Positions 52,892 through 63,762 of a stretch of 64,000 bases of DNA are shown in pieces. Location: contig JBLDXI010000048.1 of assembly GCA_047495785.1 (NCBI GenBank), positions 744,001 to 808,000 on the forward strand, written 5' to 3'. The DNA is from Lepidodermella squamata. Its lineage: Eukaryota > Gastrotricha. The notes below the pieces were generated by a model that saw only the letters and a program-made list of their open reading frames with translations, was not told where the DNA came from and did no database searches. Both the position numbers and the translations under genes were made by a program. Position 1 is the first letter of the stretch. Every line of letters starts with the position of its first letter.

Positions 52892-52981
52892 CATCGTGTG
52901 ATCATTTGAGCGTTTCAGAAAGAAATTACATGCATTTTGATCGGAGAAAAAAAATTAGAACGCTCAAATGATCACACGATG
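52892..52981. repeat. Perfect 23-bp inverted repeat with a 44-bp spacer
   Basis: The left arm 52892-52914 (CATCGTGTGATCATTTGAGC...) is the exact reverse complement of 52959-52981. The 90-bp unit could fold into a pre-miRNA-sized hairpin or be a small foldback transposon. It lies between the two small secreted-peptide genes. Confidence 0.8.
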
Positions 52982-53524
52982 AAGATAATAAGGTAGGGTC
53001 CTACTTTACCGGATCCAAAGTTGCTGTTGGCGGAACTAAATTTTGGAATTTTCTAGTTTCTAGTGGCCTGAAATTGCTTTTTGGATATTTCTTGCATGCC
53101 AATAACAAACTATACCCACCTAACAACGGGCGTTGAGTGCCAAATTGTTTCGATTGTAACTAACGATTACAAGCCATCGCCCAATAATCATGACACCTTG
53201 AACTATCTCGGCTACGTTTGCTAAGCATGTTTCGCATGACTTTCTTCATTCATCTCGGCATCTCGATGCGATGCCAATTATCGCCCCCACCGAGGACACT
53301 GGGTCAATTCAGACAAAAAGTAAAACTCACTTCGCTGGAAGCAATACATACATTAGAAAGATAGCCCCAGGGTTCGTGTGAACTGCATTATGACAGTGCC
53401 CTTTTGTCGATAGCTCCGCTCCTTAGCACCTGTTTCAACAACCGCTTAGCGAAATTGGCGCAGTACAGCAGCGGGATCAGTATGAGCATTTTTCATCTTG
53501 AAATTATTTGAATTAATAGCAAAC

Positions 53525-53905
53525 ATGTTCTACAAGGTCGTTGTTGCCTTCCTGCTTTTTGTCGCCATTGAACTCGCTGCTTCACTTACCGCTGAGCAGC
53601 GCGGTGAGCTAAGTAAGTACTGAATTACTCAATTTATAGACGTTAATATACCAAACTGTTTCACAGCCCGCAGTGCTTATAGGTGGCCGGGTGGGGTTGT
53701 CCCCACTTTGATCGATACAACAGGGCAATAGCCGTCGAGCAGAGCCGACTGCCAGTAGAAGGTGCGAGCCGGGCGTAATGGCCGTGTCTACTTCAGCCAT
53801 TACTGAACAGGAGACGTGAGAGAAGAGAGAGACGACTTATGATCCCATATAATGAGCTGTGCTGGGTAAAAATATATCAATAAAGGATGCAAATTCAATC
53901 TTCGT
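53525..53905 (+). CDS. Small secreted peptide gene, copy C
   Basis: Exon 1 (53525-53612) gives MFYKVVVAFLLFVAIELAAS and a few more residues; exon 2 begins at 53667 after a 54-nt intron and ends at TAG after 20 or so codons (RWPGGVVPTLID), about 50 residues in all. AATAAA is at 53879-53884 in a context conserved with copy B. Its upstream 250 bases match those of the PAN gene at 22130, so copies B and C look like shortened relatives that lost the PAN part. Could be pseudogenes. Confidence 0.45.
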
Positions 53906-54791
53906 AAGATGACAGATAGAATCTTTGAAATACTGTTGTTGCTGGTTGTTGATTAGGTTAGAATCATTTGGTTAGGTATAACAAAACAAACTTTGATCTC
54001 CGTCCTGAAGAATTAGTTTGAACTAATGTCTATTCTCGTGGAATTTAAAAAAAATGTATAACTCATTTCGATTTTATTCTTCGAACGTCACCGATCAGTC
54101 AGCAATCTAATTGGCAAAGTAATAAGTAATCAAAATCGGTGATCCAAGCAAACCGAAATAACGGTTTCCGCTTCAAATTCTTCGAAGATGAGAGCTTTGC
54201 GTGCGTGCGAGCAAAGACATACTTGCTATTTTGTCTTTTGCTGTTTTGCTTCTTTGTCGCTGCTTCTATTACGCTACATACTATACACCTCATTACTTTT
54301 AGCTGTTTGAACTTTTTCTTTCGGACAAATTACAGATAGACAAAAAATAGGTCATCTCTAAATTAGTCGTCTTTCATTGTGTAATGTGTAATCATTTGTT
54401 TTGTGTCTTGTGTCGTTAATAAGATGTTGTGATGTGCAACAGGGTGGTCAATGAGCATAGTGGCAGCTTGAGTACAATCGCGTAACGTGAGTTTAAATTT
54501 CACAGAAAAAATGCCTAACAAGCCTGGAGTACTAGGTAACCTTTGTTTAGATCGCCCCGAACCTAGTTTCGCCCAAAACCTAGTTTCGGCCAAAATCTAC
54601 CTTAGTAATTGGCTTACCGGTCGAATGATGGTTTAACCTCACACGGCAACGGACAGCGCCGTGTTGGGTTCGAATTTTTTACAGCCTATTTCTACCTTGG
54701 ACATGCTATATAATCGGCGTTTTACCGAGCGAGAACTTCATAATTTTCAAACCTCTCTCTGTGGTTGACTTGGTTTCAGGTTAAAGGTCCG
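53906..54791. other. Intergenic, nothing recognised
   Basis: Open frames at 54099-54339 lack support. CCTAGTTTCG is repeated at 54560-54590. Confidence 0.4.
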
Positions 54792-57659
54792 ATGGGGGGA
54801 TCAATTCGACTTTTTTTTCTCGGAGTATGCCTCACGGGTGCGGTTATCAATGCCAAGCCGATCGACTACGACAGCGTAAGACCTTGCGATTTCACAACGG
54901 CAAATTATGAAATCTTTTGTTCAGGCCTTCAACCAAGCAATTGCATCTGGTCAAATTGCGACGGTTCGGCAAATGTTGAATTCAGGCCTAGTTACCGCCA
55001 ATTCTTCGACCAGCTTTAGAGGCTTTCGATGGGGCTACTCAGGTCCAGCTATCGTGACAGCTGTTCGAACAAATCAAAGCCTCGAAATGGTTGAATTCTT
55101 ACTTTCAAACGGCGCTGATGTTGAGGCGAGAAATAGTGGCAGTGATTCGTTCCCATACCTAACTCCATTCCTCTGGGCGGCAAGACTTAACAGGCTAGAT
55201 CTAGCTAGACTCCTCGTTGAAAAGTACAATGCTAAAACTGACGCTCTGGACAGCAAAAATCAGTCAGCTTTGATGGTTGCCCTCAACGGTCCAATCACCC
55301 CAGATTATCTTCGAATGGCTTACTATTTGCTACCCTTCGAATTGCCCGATCGCCGCAACTTCGAAGGGCAAACTGTCCTTCATGTGCTTTGCCGTGTCGC
55401 TATAGCTGATCCAGTACCTTTCGCTAAATTATTGGTTGAGCAGTTCAATGCGGATGTTAACGCGAAGGACCAAAATGGCAACACGCCTCTGCTAATCGCC
55501 GCTCAAACTGGCTACTCCATCCCCCTACTTCAGTACTTGCTCGACCAAGGCGCTGACCCGCAGGCGAGGAATGTGGAAGGCGATAACATGTTGCTCAAAG
55601 CTTGCCGGATCGAAAAGACCGCATTGAGCCATTTAGACTTCATAAAGTTTGCGATCGAAGTAGGGGGCAATGATGTGAATTCAATGTCGAAGTTCGCAGA
55701 TTGCGACTATCAACTTCAATGGCCTATCGGTGGCCAGCAGATTGACGACTCGAATCTCGTCGCAATTTTGCGTTACTTGGCTAGCAAAGGCTATAACTTC
55801 AACATGAAGGATACTTATTCGGGCTTGACCGCTTTAATGTCTGCAGCTGTGAGTAATCGAGAGAACATTCTGGTGGCTCTACTTGATTTGGGCGCTGATG
55901 TGAATGCAACGAATTCCAGAGGCGATACTGCTCTGGACTATGCGCAGAACAATAAATATGGAATTAATATAGGAAATTTAAGAAGACGAGGCGGTGCTTT
56001 AGGCCAGGAATTGGTCATCGGATCGTCAACTACGCGCGTGACTCTTGCACCAACAACTCCATCTGCATTTTCGAGAAATTCCCCGGCCATCTCTTCAACT
56101 AAAACTTGGCAATTAACGCCTAGCGATGAGGCGATCGATGCTGGTTTGCAGCCGATTGTTGGAACTATTTTCGGGGCAAGATCAACTGCCGCAGAAAGGT
56201 CCAGTACTACCAGCAGACCCGTGAAGAAACTTGTACGGAACGAAACACAAGATGCGCTCAACTCGGTAGGTTGCCGTTTCTTCAGTAACTTTTTCGGATT
56301 TTGAAATTTGCCTTTCAGAAATTTGTTGCCTATATAACAACCGGGAATGTTACTGCTGTCCGCGAAATGATTCAACTTAATCAAGCCCGTGGTGACGCTT
56401 TTTCAGTGGAACACCACGAAGACTATGTAAGCGGGGCAAGCATGACTTTGAATTGGGAAGATCCTATCCCAGCGGTGGCTGCTGCTTTGAGTGTCATAAA
56501 ACCTTCATTGGAAGTGCTTCAACTTCTACTTGAAAACGATGGCGATGCTAATGCGGTTCATCCAAAGTTCAAGAAATCCGCTCTAATGCTTGCTGCAGAA
56601 CAGGATCGCCTGGATCTAGTTAAATTGCTCGTTCAATACGGCGCAGATGTTGATCTGGAATCTAATGGAAGAACAGCGATACTAGACGCCGCGTCCAAGG
56701 ATCTTGAAATCGTTAGATACCTCATTTCGCAGGGAGCATCTAAAAACATTGATCGCATCATTTTCGAGGCTTGCCGAATCTCCTCGATGACTGCGCTCCC
56801 TATGGTGAAGTTCGCTATCGAGGAAGCTGGAAATTCTGTTACTGATAAGGATACGGAAGGCAGGACTCCTCTTGCAGTCGCGGCCATGTACTTGAAATCG
56901 CCAGATCGCGTTCAAGTCTACGAATATCTGCTGTCGAAAGGAGCCGACGTTAATACTAGGATAAATTCGCCCGGATACCTAAATTATACGCTGCTTCATC
57001 TAGCAGCACGCGCGAATAACTTTGAACTAGCAAGATTCTTGGTTAAAACTGCTGGCATCAGGCTTGAAGATCGCGAATCAACTGGCAATTATACTCCGTT
57101 GATGATTGCAGCTGTTACTAACAATGCCGAAAGTATCGTCAATCTTCTAGTAGATTCGGGCGTGGATTTATCGGCGGTTGATAAAGATGGCAATAACGCC
57201 TTTTTGTTGGCTTGTAAAAACGACGACATGGTCCTCACGCGAGCCAGACGTTTCGCAAACCTCACTGGGGTGGACGTGAATTCCCAGAACAAGAACAACG
57301 ACACTTGTCTAACCCTAATTCGAAACAGCTACGAGTTCAACGGTTTTGCCAAGCTTCTTGTCCAGAAGGGGTACGATATCAGTCGAAAACTGCGAAGGGG
57401 CGATAGCGTATTGCACGTCGTTGCAGCTCAGGGGATTGCGCAGAATATTCAAGAATTAATTCAAGCTGGATCTGATGTCAATGCGCTAAACGATGACGGT
57501 TATACACCGCTTGATATGGCAATGCTTTTCCAGAATTCGCGTACGGCAGATTCGTTGAAAAAACCTGGAACTTATACAGCTAAACCGGCGATGTTTATTT
57601 TGACATCCACCATGAAAGCCTACATGGCAAATGACGACAATAGTTCCAATGAATACTGA
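54792..57659 (+). CDS. Secreted ankyrin-repeat protein with two duplicated ankyrin modules
   Basis: Three exons, 54792-54875, 54925-56265 and 56319-57659, separated by 49- and 53-nt introns, join in phase 0 to 921 residues. Exon 1 is a signal peptide (MGGSIRLFFLGVCLTGAVIN). Exons 2 and 3 each carry many ankyrin repeats (NGADVEARN, GNTPLLIAAQTG, GADVNATNSRGDTALDYA; then GADVDLESNGRTAI, TPLMIAAVTNNAE, GYTPLDMA) and start alike (A.ASGQIATVRQML / AYITTGNVTAVREMI), with an ACRI..TAL....FAIE block in both. Exon 2 ends in a Ser/Thr-rich linker (about residues 385-460). Ankyrin proteins are normally intracellular; a secreted one may bind extracellular proteins. Confidence 0.85.
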
Positions 57660-58412
57660 AGGAGGCTGAAGCATGCCATACAGGCCATTTTATTCTTAAC
57701 AATGAAAACAGCTGATAATATATATTATATATTACCAATGAAGTAAATGTCTATCTATCCAGCGTCTTATTCCGAAAAGTGCCGTGAAAACCTACATCGG
57801 TGAGAGGTAAAATTCGATAATCGCCTGGCAATTTTGCAGATTCGATCGAAAACAAAAACAGAATTAGGTTCGTAATAGGTATGTGTCCTTAAAGCGGGCT
57901 GATGTCTTTTTTTCACATTTCAAATTTAAAAATTGACAACAAAATGGAATCAAGGGCATACCGTAATCCGGTACAACTTTAAACATGCTTCGAGTAGAAT
58001 CATTTATTTTTTAGCTTGAGCTGCGAGGTTCAATTTTGAACGCCTATTTTTGAAGAATTTTCTGAATTTTTAACACACAACAGAAACCTAAAATTATACT
58101 ACTCCAACGCAAATTTATTCAGGGGCAACATTTTCAACAGAGAACTTCAACAAATTAGATAGGTCGACGATGAGATGGAATTTCGCCGGATTTGAACATT
58201 TGAAATGTTGAGGTTGGAAACGATAATTTTAGGCCAATTTCGGAATTATAACTTGATCATTTGATTTTCCTTTCAGTCACTTGGTTGCGATCTGTTATTT
58301 TTCACTGCAATTGCTGCGATGACAAACATGCTTGAAATCTCGCAACGAAGCTTACTTCTGCTGATCCCACAATAGGCTTGTTTAACTTTTTCGTTAGCCT
58401 TTGTTTCTCCGC
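57660..58412. other. Intergenic, nothing recognised
   Basis: A TACCGTAATCCGGTAC string at 57958 recalls the end of the element at 26472, but no second end was found. Confidence 0.4.
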
Positions 58413-58490
58413 TCAGCTGGATCCTGAGAGCCAAGTTCCGTAGCCATGCATAGGCGTTGATCTTCTCATTCGCATTTTCTTATAGGAGCC
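58413..58490 (-). pseudogene. Aldo-keto reductase 5' fragment
   Basis: On the minus strand GGCTCCTATAAGAAAATGCG is followed by a frame reading HGYGTWLSGSS, which matches the start of AKR13 (MAPATKK..., LGYGTWLSKDPSE). A frameshift and stop come before the match and the homology ends after about 25 codons. The upstream AKR promoter copy (58540-58790) is still attached. Confidence 0.8.
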
Positions 58491-58539
58491 ATAACTAGCC
58501 AATACCATCTCTAAAATCGCATTTTGTTGATAAATAAGG

Positions 58540-58790
58540 CCTAAAACAGGCGTGTGAGAAATTCGCCCGACTTTATTGACCAAAAATTGATCCCATGCCG
58601 CTAACATAGAAGATGTGTTCAAGAGGAAAAACATTTCACACATGCGCTATTTCATTGAGATAAATGAAGTGCGTCATGGAAAATAGCAGCAGGGTTTCCA
58701 CTACATACTAATATGTATTTGAAATCAAGGCACGAGCCGCGTTCATTATACACAGCTAACGTAAATAGTGTGTCCAATAAATTATTACCC
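58540..58790 (-). promoter_or_regulatory. Orphan copy of the AKR12/13 upstream region
   Basis: It keeps GGCGTGTGAGAAATTCG, GTGCGTCATGGAAAATAGCAG and AAGGCACGAGCCGCGTTCAT in the same order as 51965-52165, although only a stub of the AKR gene remains. Confidence 0.6.
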
Positions 58791-58993
58791 TGGTTTTCTA
58801 ATCACCATTATTTAGTCATCGTGGCGAGAGAAACGACAGTTAGAATATTACAACAGTATTTTACGGTGGTTCGCCCTGTGAAAACCGTTTTTCGACCAGA
58901 AATTCAGCTTATAGATTCAGCCGATGTAGCGTGAAGATGGCAGGAACTAAACATCGGATTCTTATATTTGTTTAGGTCTATTAGTCAGTAAAA

Positions 58994-59476
58994 ATGATCC
59001 TCGGAAGTGGCTTGACTGAATTTACTTCTGGCGTAATTTGCGGTCTTGTTAGTGCAGCCGCTTTAATTTCGGCCTACACCTCATGGTCGCCATTAAAGCG
59101 CTTCTTGCCCGACCGCATGCGCCTCGGCATTCTGTCTCTCGCCTGGCTTGGCGGAATCTACTTCGGTTTCACGTGCTGCCCCGGCCAAGGCTGGCTTCAT
59201 TACATAGTGCAAACCTCAACTTCGTTACTGATTTTCGCCTATGCCATGTACATTCATTCGCAGTACATGCAACGCAAACCGCCGGCATTCTTGTGCAGCC
59301 TCCTCGGCGCCGGGTTCCTATTTCACGGCACTTGGGATTTTTTGCTTCATATGAAATTCAAGCCCTGGGATACAACAGTTGAAACCGAGTTCTACGCACC
59401 GTTCTGCTTGGTCTTCGACGTAATCGTCGCCCTGTGGTATTACCTGACCAGGCACGCTGATCGCCATCATGATTAA
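58994..59476 (+). CDS. Small five-TM membrane protein, DUF6010-like
   Basis: Single exon, 160 residues. Five hydrophobic segments at about 8-28, 44-61, 66-86, 96-116 and 132-153. The motif HGTWDFLLH sits in TM4-loop and FC..FD in TM5, resembling small bacterial and fungal membrane proteins of the DUF6010 type (HGxWDxxHH). No function is known. It is intronless and its codons are richer in C and G than the surroundings, which would fit horizontal acquisition, but this is not proven. The start ATG follows GTAAAA. Confidence 0.6.
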   Translation: MILGSGLTEFTSGVICGLVSAAALISAYTSWSPLKRFLPDRMRLGILSLAWLGGIYFGFTCCPGQGWLHYIVQTSTSLLIFAYAMYIHSQYMQRKPPAFLCSLLGAGFLFHGTWDFLLHMKFKPWDTTVETEFYAPFCLVFDVIVALWYYLTRHADRHHD

Positions 59477-60157
59477 CGGCACATTTGACATGTCTAGTGA
59501 TCCATTTTGTGGCCAGTAAAACAGTTAAGACTGGATGAATGAGCAAATTATTCGAAAAAGTTCAATGACCTAATTTGATGCTAGTTAAAAGTAATAAACA
59601 AAATTATAAGGCTGCTTGAATGAGCAAATAAGAAGTTTGATCAAAAGAAACAGGTTTCACCTATTCATTGGCAAACTGAATGAACTACAACGCACATTGT
59701 TCGAATGCTGTTGGGGAATTTTGATTCCAAGTATCGAATTTGAAATCGGATCTGTGATTTTTCAGATGTTTCAGCCATTTGGTTAGCTGTAAGAAGTTGC
59801 CGCCTGTCGAGCTCCGCAATTCGTCAATCCCTCAGTGAATACCCAGCTGAAAAGTTCAAACAAGTACCAACTGCGAAGCCCATGCGGGAGCAATTTTTCC
59901 CATGCAATGCAGAGGAGAGAATTCTTCCTCTGAACCTAATTTTTTACTGTGACCAAAGATACAATTAAGATGAACGTAATTGAAGACTGAACTAATACAA
60001 GAGACAAGAAATTCACTGAAAATAAAAGTGATTAGATCAAATCCGCATATGGAAATGAGTTTTACTCTGCTGTAAAATGTTTTGGCTTGGCTGACTAAAT
60101 ATGCACCGAAACTGGAATTATGTTCAGAGCTGGAAATGGCTCGGTGATACTTTCGAA
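59477..60157. other. Intergenic, nothing recognised
   Basis: A repeated TGAATGAGCAAAT occurs at about 59536 and 59617. No gene is seen. Confidence 0.4.
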
Positions 60158-60806
60158 TCAGCCGTTTCCGCCCTGACGCTGGCGTTGATAGAACGATTGT
60201 TGGGCTAGGAATCGCTCGAGTCGATCGATGTTCTGCTGCGTGTTCCGTACACTGGCCTCTCGGTTGGCGATTTCGTTCAAGTGGGCTGTGTCCGCGCCAG
60301 CCGGGTTGATGCGATTGGCATCGCGTCGAAGATCAACAATCAGGGTCTGGTGCTGCAATCGCTGGCGGTGAACATCCAGCTGTTGGTTGACTGGCAACCT
60401 ATTGCTGGGCGCTGGCGGAACGCGTCCATCGATCACGTCGCCGTGATACAGGCGGCTGATCATGTTCGCCGTCCGCCGATTGATGGCTTGCGACTCGGGC
60501 GAAGCTGCTGGCAGTGGCTCTGACGGCCGCCGTTGATGAGTCGGAAGCTGCCCGACGGTTTCCGCCAAGCTCTGCGAAGCACCTCGTGGTCGGCCGCTTT
60601 GCGAATTCGGCAGCCTGTAAGGGCTAGAGCGGGCAAAACGAAGCAACAGCGGCTCATCATCGGCAGCTAATGGTTTAAACTATGTGCCGAAGTCAACAAA
60701 TAAAATGATTCCTACCAGTTACTTCCGAGGCGGAGTTATCCATCGCCCCGCACCAGTGGACTGCGTGGAGCAGTAACAAAAAGCTGTTAACCATTGAAAT
60801 CTTCAT
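60158..60806 (-). CDS. Secreted protein of unknown function, coiled-coil C-terminus
   Basis: Exons 60806-60716 and 60666-60158 join over a 49-nt intron (phase 1) into 199 residues. A signal peptide (KISMVNSFLLLLHAVHWCGA) is followed by a basic, Ser/Pro/Gln-rich region without cysteines and a charged, heptad-like segment (LNEIANREASVRNTQQNIDR) that may form a coiled coil. No family was recognised. Confidence 0.65.
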
Positions 60807-61094
60807 TGTTTCCTCGGAGAGCTGGTTTTGTTGTAGCCGCAGTGGGGATGGAAAATATGTGACTTCCATAACCTGCAGTCGGTTAAATAGGCCGGAAATG
60901 TTTTGTCAGGAATCAATTGCTATGCAGCGCGAGACCAGAAATTCGAATTTCAAAAAGCTAATTACAGCTCATTGGAATCAGCTGGTTTCCTGCTTGAATA
61001 ACAAGCTTTGCATAACATGACGCAGAGTGTTGATTTGTCTTCGAACATTCAGGTGTGAATGATCTGTATATAACCACTGAAACACAGAAGCGCA
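60807..61094. other. Divergent intergenic region
   Basis: Shared promoter region of the two diverging secreted-protein genes; CTGTATATAACCACTG at 61060-61075 (plus strand) is a likely TATA box for the gene at 61095. Confidence 0.4.
61063..61070 (+). promoter_or_regulatory. TATA box of the aerolysin-like gene
   Basis: GTATATAACC on the plus strand, about 30 bp before the ATG at 61095 and about 75 bp before the second ATG at 61137. This spacing favours 61137 as the real start. Confidence 0.5.
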
Positions 61095-62551
61095 ATGCTA
61101 TCTTCGCTTTTCATTGTTAAAGAATCGACTCTGCGAATGGTTTCTTCACATCAACTTGCATTCACCATCGCACTGGCAACAGTTGGCTGGGTGGCGACGG
61201 CTGTGTCCGCTCGATGCATCCACCTGTCAACGCCACCCAATTATGCCGGCTTTTTTGAATTGAAAAATCCATGGAGTTACGGTAATGCCGTTTATCTGGA
61301 CAGGCATCAATTGCGATGCCCACTGGGCATGCACATGTCGCAGTTCCAGCTGCACCGCTCCGGTGTCGTAAATGTCTACTACAAATACGTGTGTTGCGAC
61401 GTATGCTTCATGCACTTTGCTACGAAACATATTGTATTTTATTTATGATTAACAAGGGTGTTAAACAAGACGGATGCCAGCGGAAGCGAAGCGAAAAGAA
61501 CGACAACTATGGCGGCATCGTCTACCTGGACTGCGGTTCGATGCGACAACGATACAGTTCTCACCGAGTTCAAGGTCGCAAGCGGTGATAACATTGGTTA
61601 CTGGAGCCACCTATGGCTTGAATGGGAATGCTGCCCACTTGAGTACCCAATGGCTGGCTGCTCTCAGCTGCACACGGACTGGAACGACTCCGGGCCCGGG
61701 CTGGTTGGCTACCCTCTGGTCGGGTCCAATTTCCAACTCGACCGGCACAACCTTGAGTGTCCCAAGTAAGACCAATACATAATGCAGGGAGAAAAAATTG
61801 ACCACACTCAAGCTAAATTTGTTGATCTGCAGCATTTAATCGAGTATTTTTTTATCTGATAATAACCAAAATGATAATACAATTTTGATCTCTTGTAGAA
61901 CGCGAGGAGCTCTCTTTGGTCCACAAATTAATGACCATCAGTTATCCAATTTTAGAAATTCAACTTTGAATTTATATTCTGACACCAAGCTTGAGTGTTT
62001 TCTCTGGTCATCTTTCTCTACGGATTTGAAAACGTTAAATCTTGATTTACTCTCAAACTAATATCAGTCGCGGCTTCATGACTGGCTTCCAGCTTCAAAC
62101 GCGCTACGGCGACCGCAGTTCATGGATCAGATACGGGTATAATTGCTGCGAAGTTCACCCTATTGTTTGCCAGGCATTCGAACGAGAGAAAAATGTTATG
62201 TCATGCAGCACGTTTGACTCAGAAATCGAGCAGGGATGCGAGTACTCGAAAAGAGTCGGCACGACGAATTCAAAATCGACGTCGAACGGCGGCAGCCAGG
62301 CACATCAGATATCGCTTTCGGTTGGTGCATCGCTGTTCGGCATGTTTTCGTCCCAGATCGGCTACAGCTATACGTCCAGTGTTGATTGGCGCATCGAATC
62401 GTCAGAAACGTTCAGCAGCGAAACCACAATGCGAAGTTCGTTCACATGCCCGCCTCGCACGCTGTGCCAGATGAAGCAGGTTGTTGGCGAGTGTGGCGAC
62501 TACACTGTTCGCACGAGCCATTTCAAGCTGTCCACTCGCCGTATCGTTTGA
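61095..62551 (+). CDS. Secreted aerolysin-like protein with Cys-rich N-terminal repeats
   Basis: Exons 61095-61400, 61457-61765 and 62068-62551. The ATG at 61137 heads a clean signal peptide. Exons 1-3 carry three modules of one pattern: YLD/QLDRH, then C followed by F.L/F.V and an aromatic-rich strand ending in CC (YKYVCCD, LEWECCP, YGYNCCE), reminiscent of dermatopontin-type folds. The last 110 or so residues are Ser/Thr-rich with alternating polarity and a late CPPRT turn, like the membrane-insertion region of aerolysin/ETX-MTX2 family proteins. Exon 2 contains a one-base frame break near 61530, where one frame holds the start of module 2 and the next frame its end. The cause (mutation, sequencing error or other splicing) is open. 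Defence or venom roles are known for the family; this protein's role is unknown. Confidence 0.6.
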
Positions 62552-62858
62552 GTTCTCAGTGAATTTGAGCCTCGAGCTAATGGAATGCCCAATGGTTCAG
62601 AGCTATGATCAGTGCGCATCCCCTTCCCAACATTCACATACATATCATGTGCCTTCAACCTATCCTGGTTACAATGAGACATGATATCTTTGTAATATTA
62701 GTAAAATGTGATCACAGTTGGAAGGTTTTTTGAGATAACAAATGGCATCAAACAATGGGATGCAATTTCTCCGCAAAGTTCCCCTTCGTGGACGGTGGAA
62801 CCCCTGTCATGAAATCTTCACTCTTCCGCCTTCGAGTTTCCCAAGCCTGGTGCCTTGT
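62552..62858. other. Intergenic, nothing recognised
   Basis: 3' flank of the aerolysin-like gene; no gene is seen. Confidence 0.35.
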
Positions 62859-63762
62859 GCAACTTTCATTGCTAGTAAATGGAAAATCCTTGTGCTCCTT
62901 GAAGGCAGCGTTGAACACCCAACAAACGGCGCGGTCATTCTCGTCCAACGCCATAGATTGATAGAAATTACCTTTGAAGATATTGAAGTAGTGGGCGAGG
63001 AAAGGTAAACTATGCTCAGGGCTGAATGCTAGAAAAATGGGTTGGATGTGCTCAGATTTTCAGAAAATTCTTCAAGCTTGGCGACTTCTGGTTTCCGAAT
63101 TAAAACAGATTTCTTATTAATTTCTTGAATTCTGCCAGTGAGTTCAAGTTCACGCTGCTGATTTACCTCAAGTTCGGGCATAAAATGGCTCGCTGATTAA
63201 ATATTTTTCATTGCATATTTCCCTTTTCTCTTGAATGCTAGTTCTCTTAATAATTTGATTCAAATTTAAAGGGCGGGTTTTAAATCACAAAGCAATTAGG
63301 TATGTTATAACAGAAAAATCAATTTCAAAATACTTAATCAGAAAATTTCAAAATGTTATTGGTAAAAATGCCTGATCTAAAATTCCATATAGCACTATCG
63401 ACAACCTTGATGTGGAAGACCAGTGAACCTGAAAACTTGAAGGAACCTAGTTGACCTTCGAAAAAAGTTTATCAAAATTTTCAAATAATAAAAATGATAA
63501 AAAATTATTAGTTATAATTATTAGTTAAAATGTGGGTCACTCTGATTGCGCTGTTATAAACCTTAATTTTCGAATTTTTTGAAAAAGGTTTTCGAGCAGG
63601 GGTAAAAGAAGATTGTGTTAAAATATTATTATTCCAAAAATACAGATTATTGGGGCATCACAGTGTAATACCGCGGCAAAAAATTCAAGCAAGCATGTAT
63701 ACTGAAAATGGCTGTGGTGGGCATTCACAGCCCGAGATCAACTTCTTAGTCGCTCGAGCCAT
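62859..63762 (-). pseudogene. Decayed aldo-keto reductase copy
   Basis: The 3' end (62859-62954) still reads ALDENDRAV.WVFNAAFKEH and KDFPFTSNESC, nearest to AKR12/13. The 5' end (63718-63762) still shows the MA..TKKL.SG.EC start. The distance between them, 904 bp, is close to the 951-bp coding length, but the middle is unrecognisable and AT-rich. The upstream copy of the promoter region follows at 63763-64000. Confidence 0.8.
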
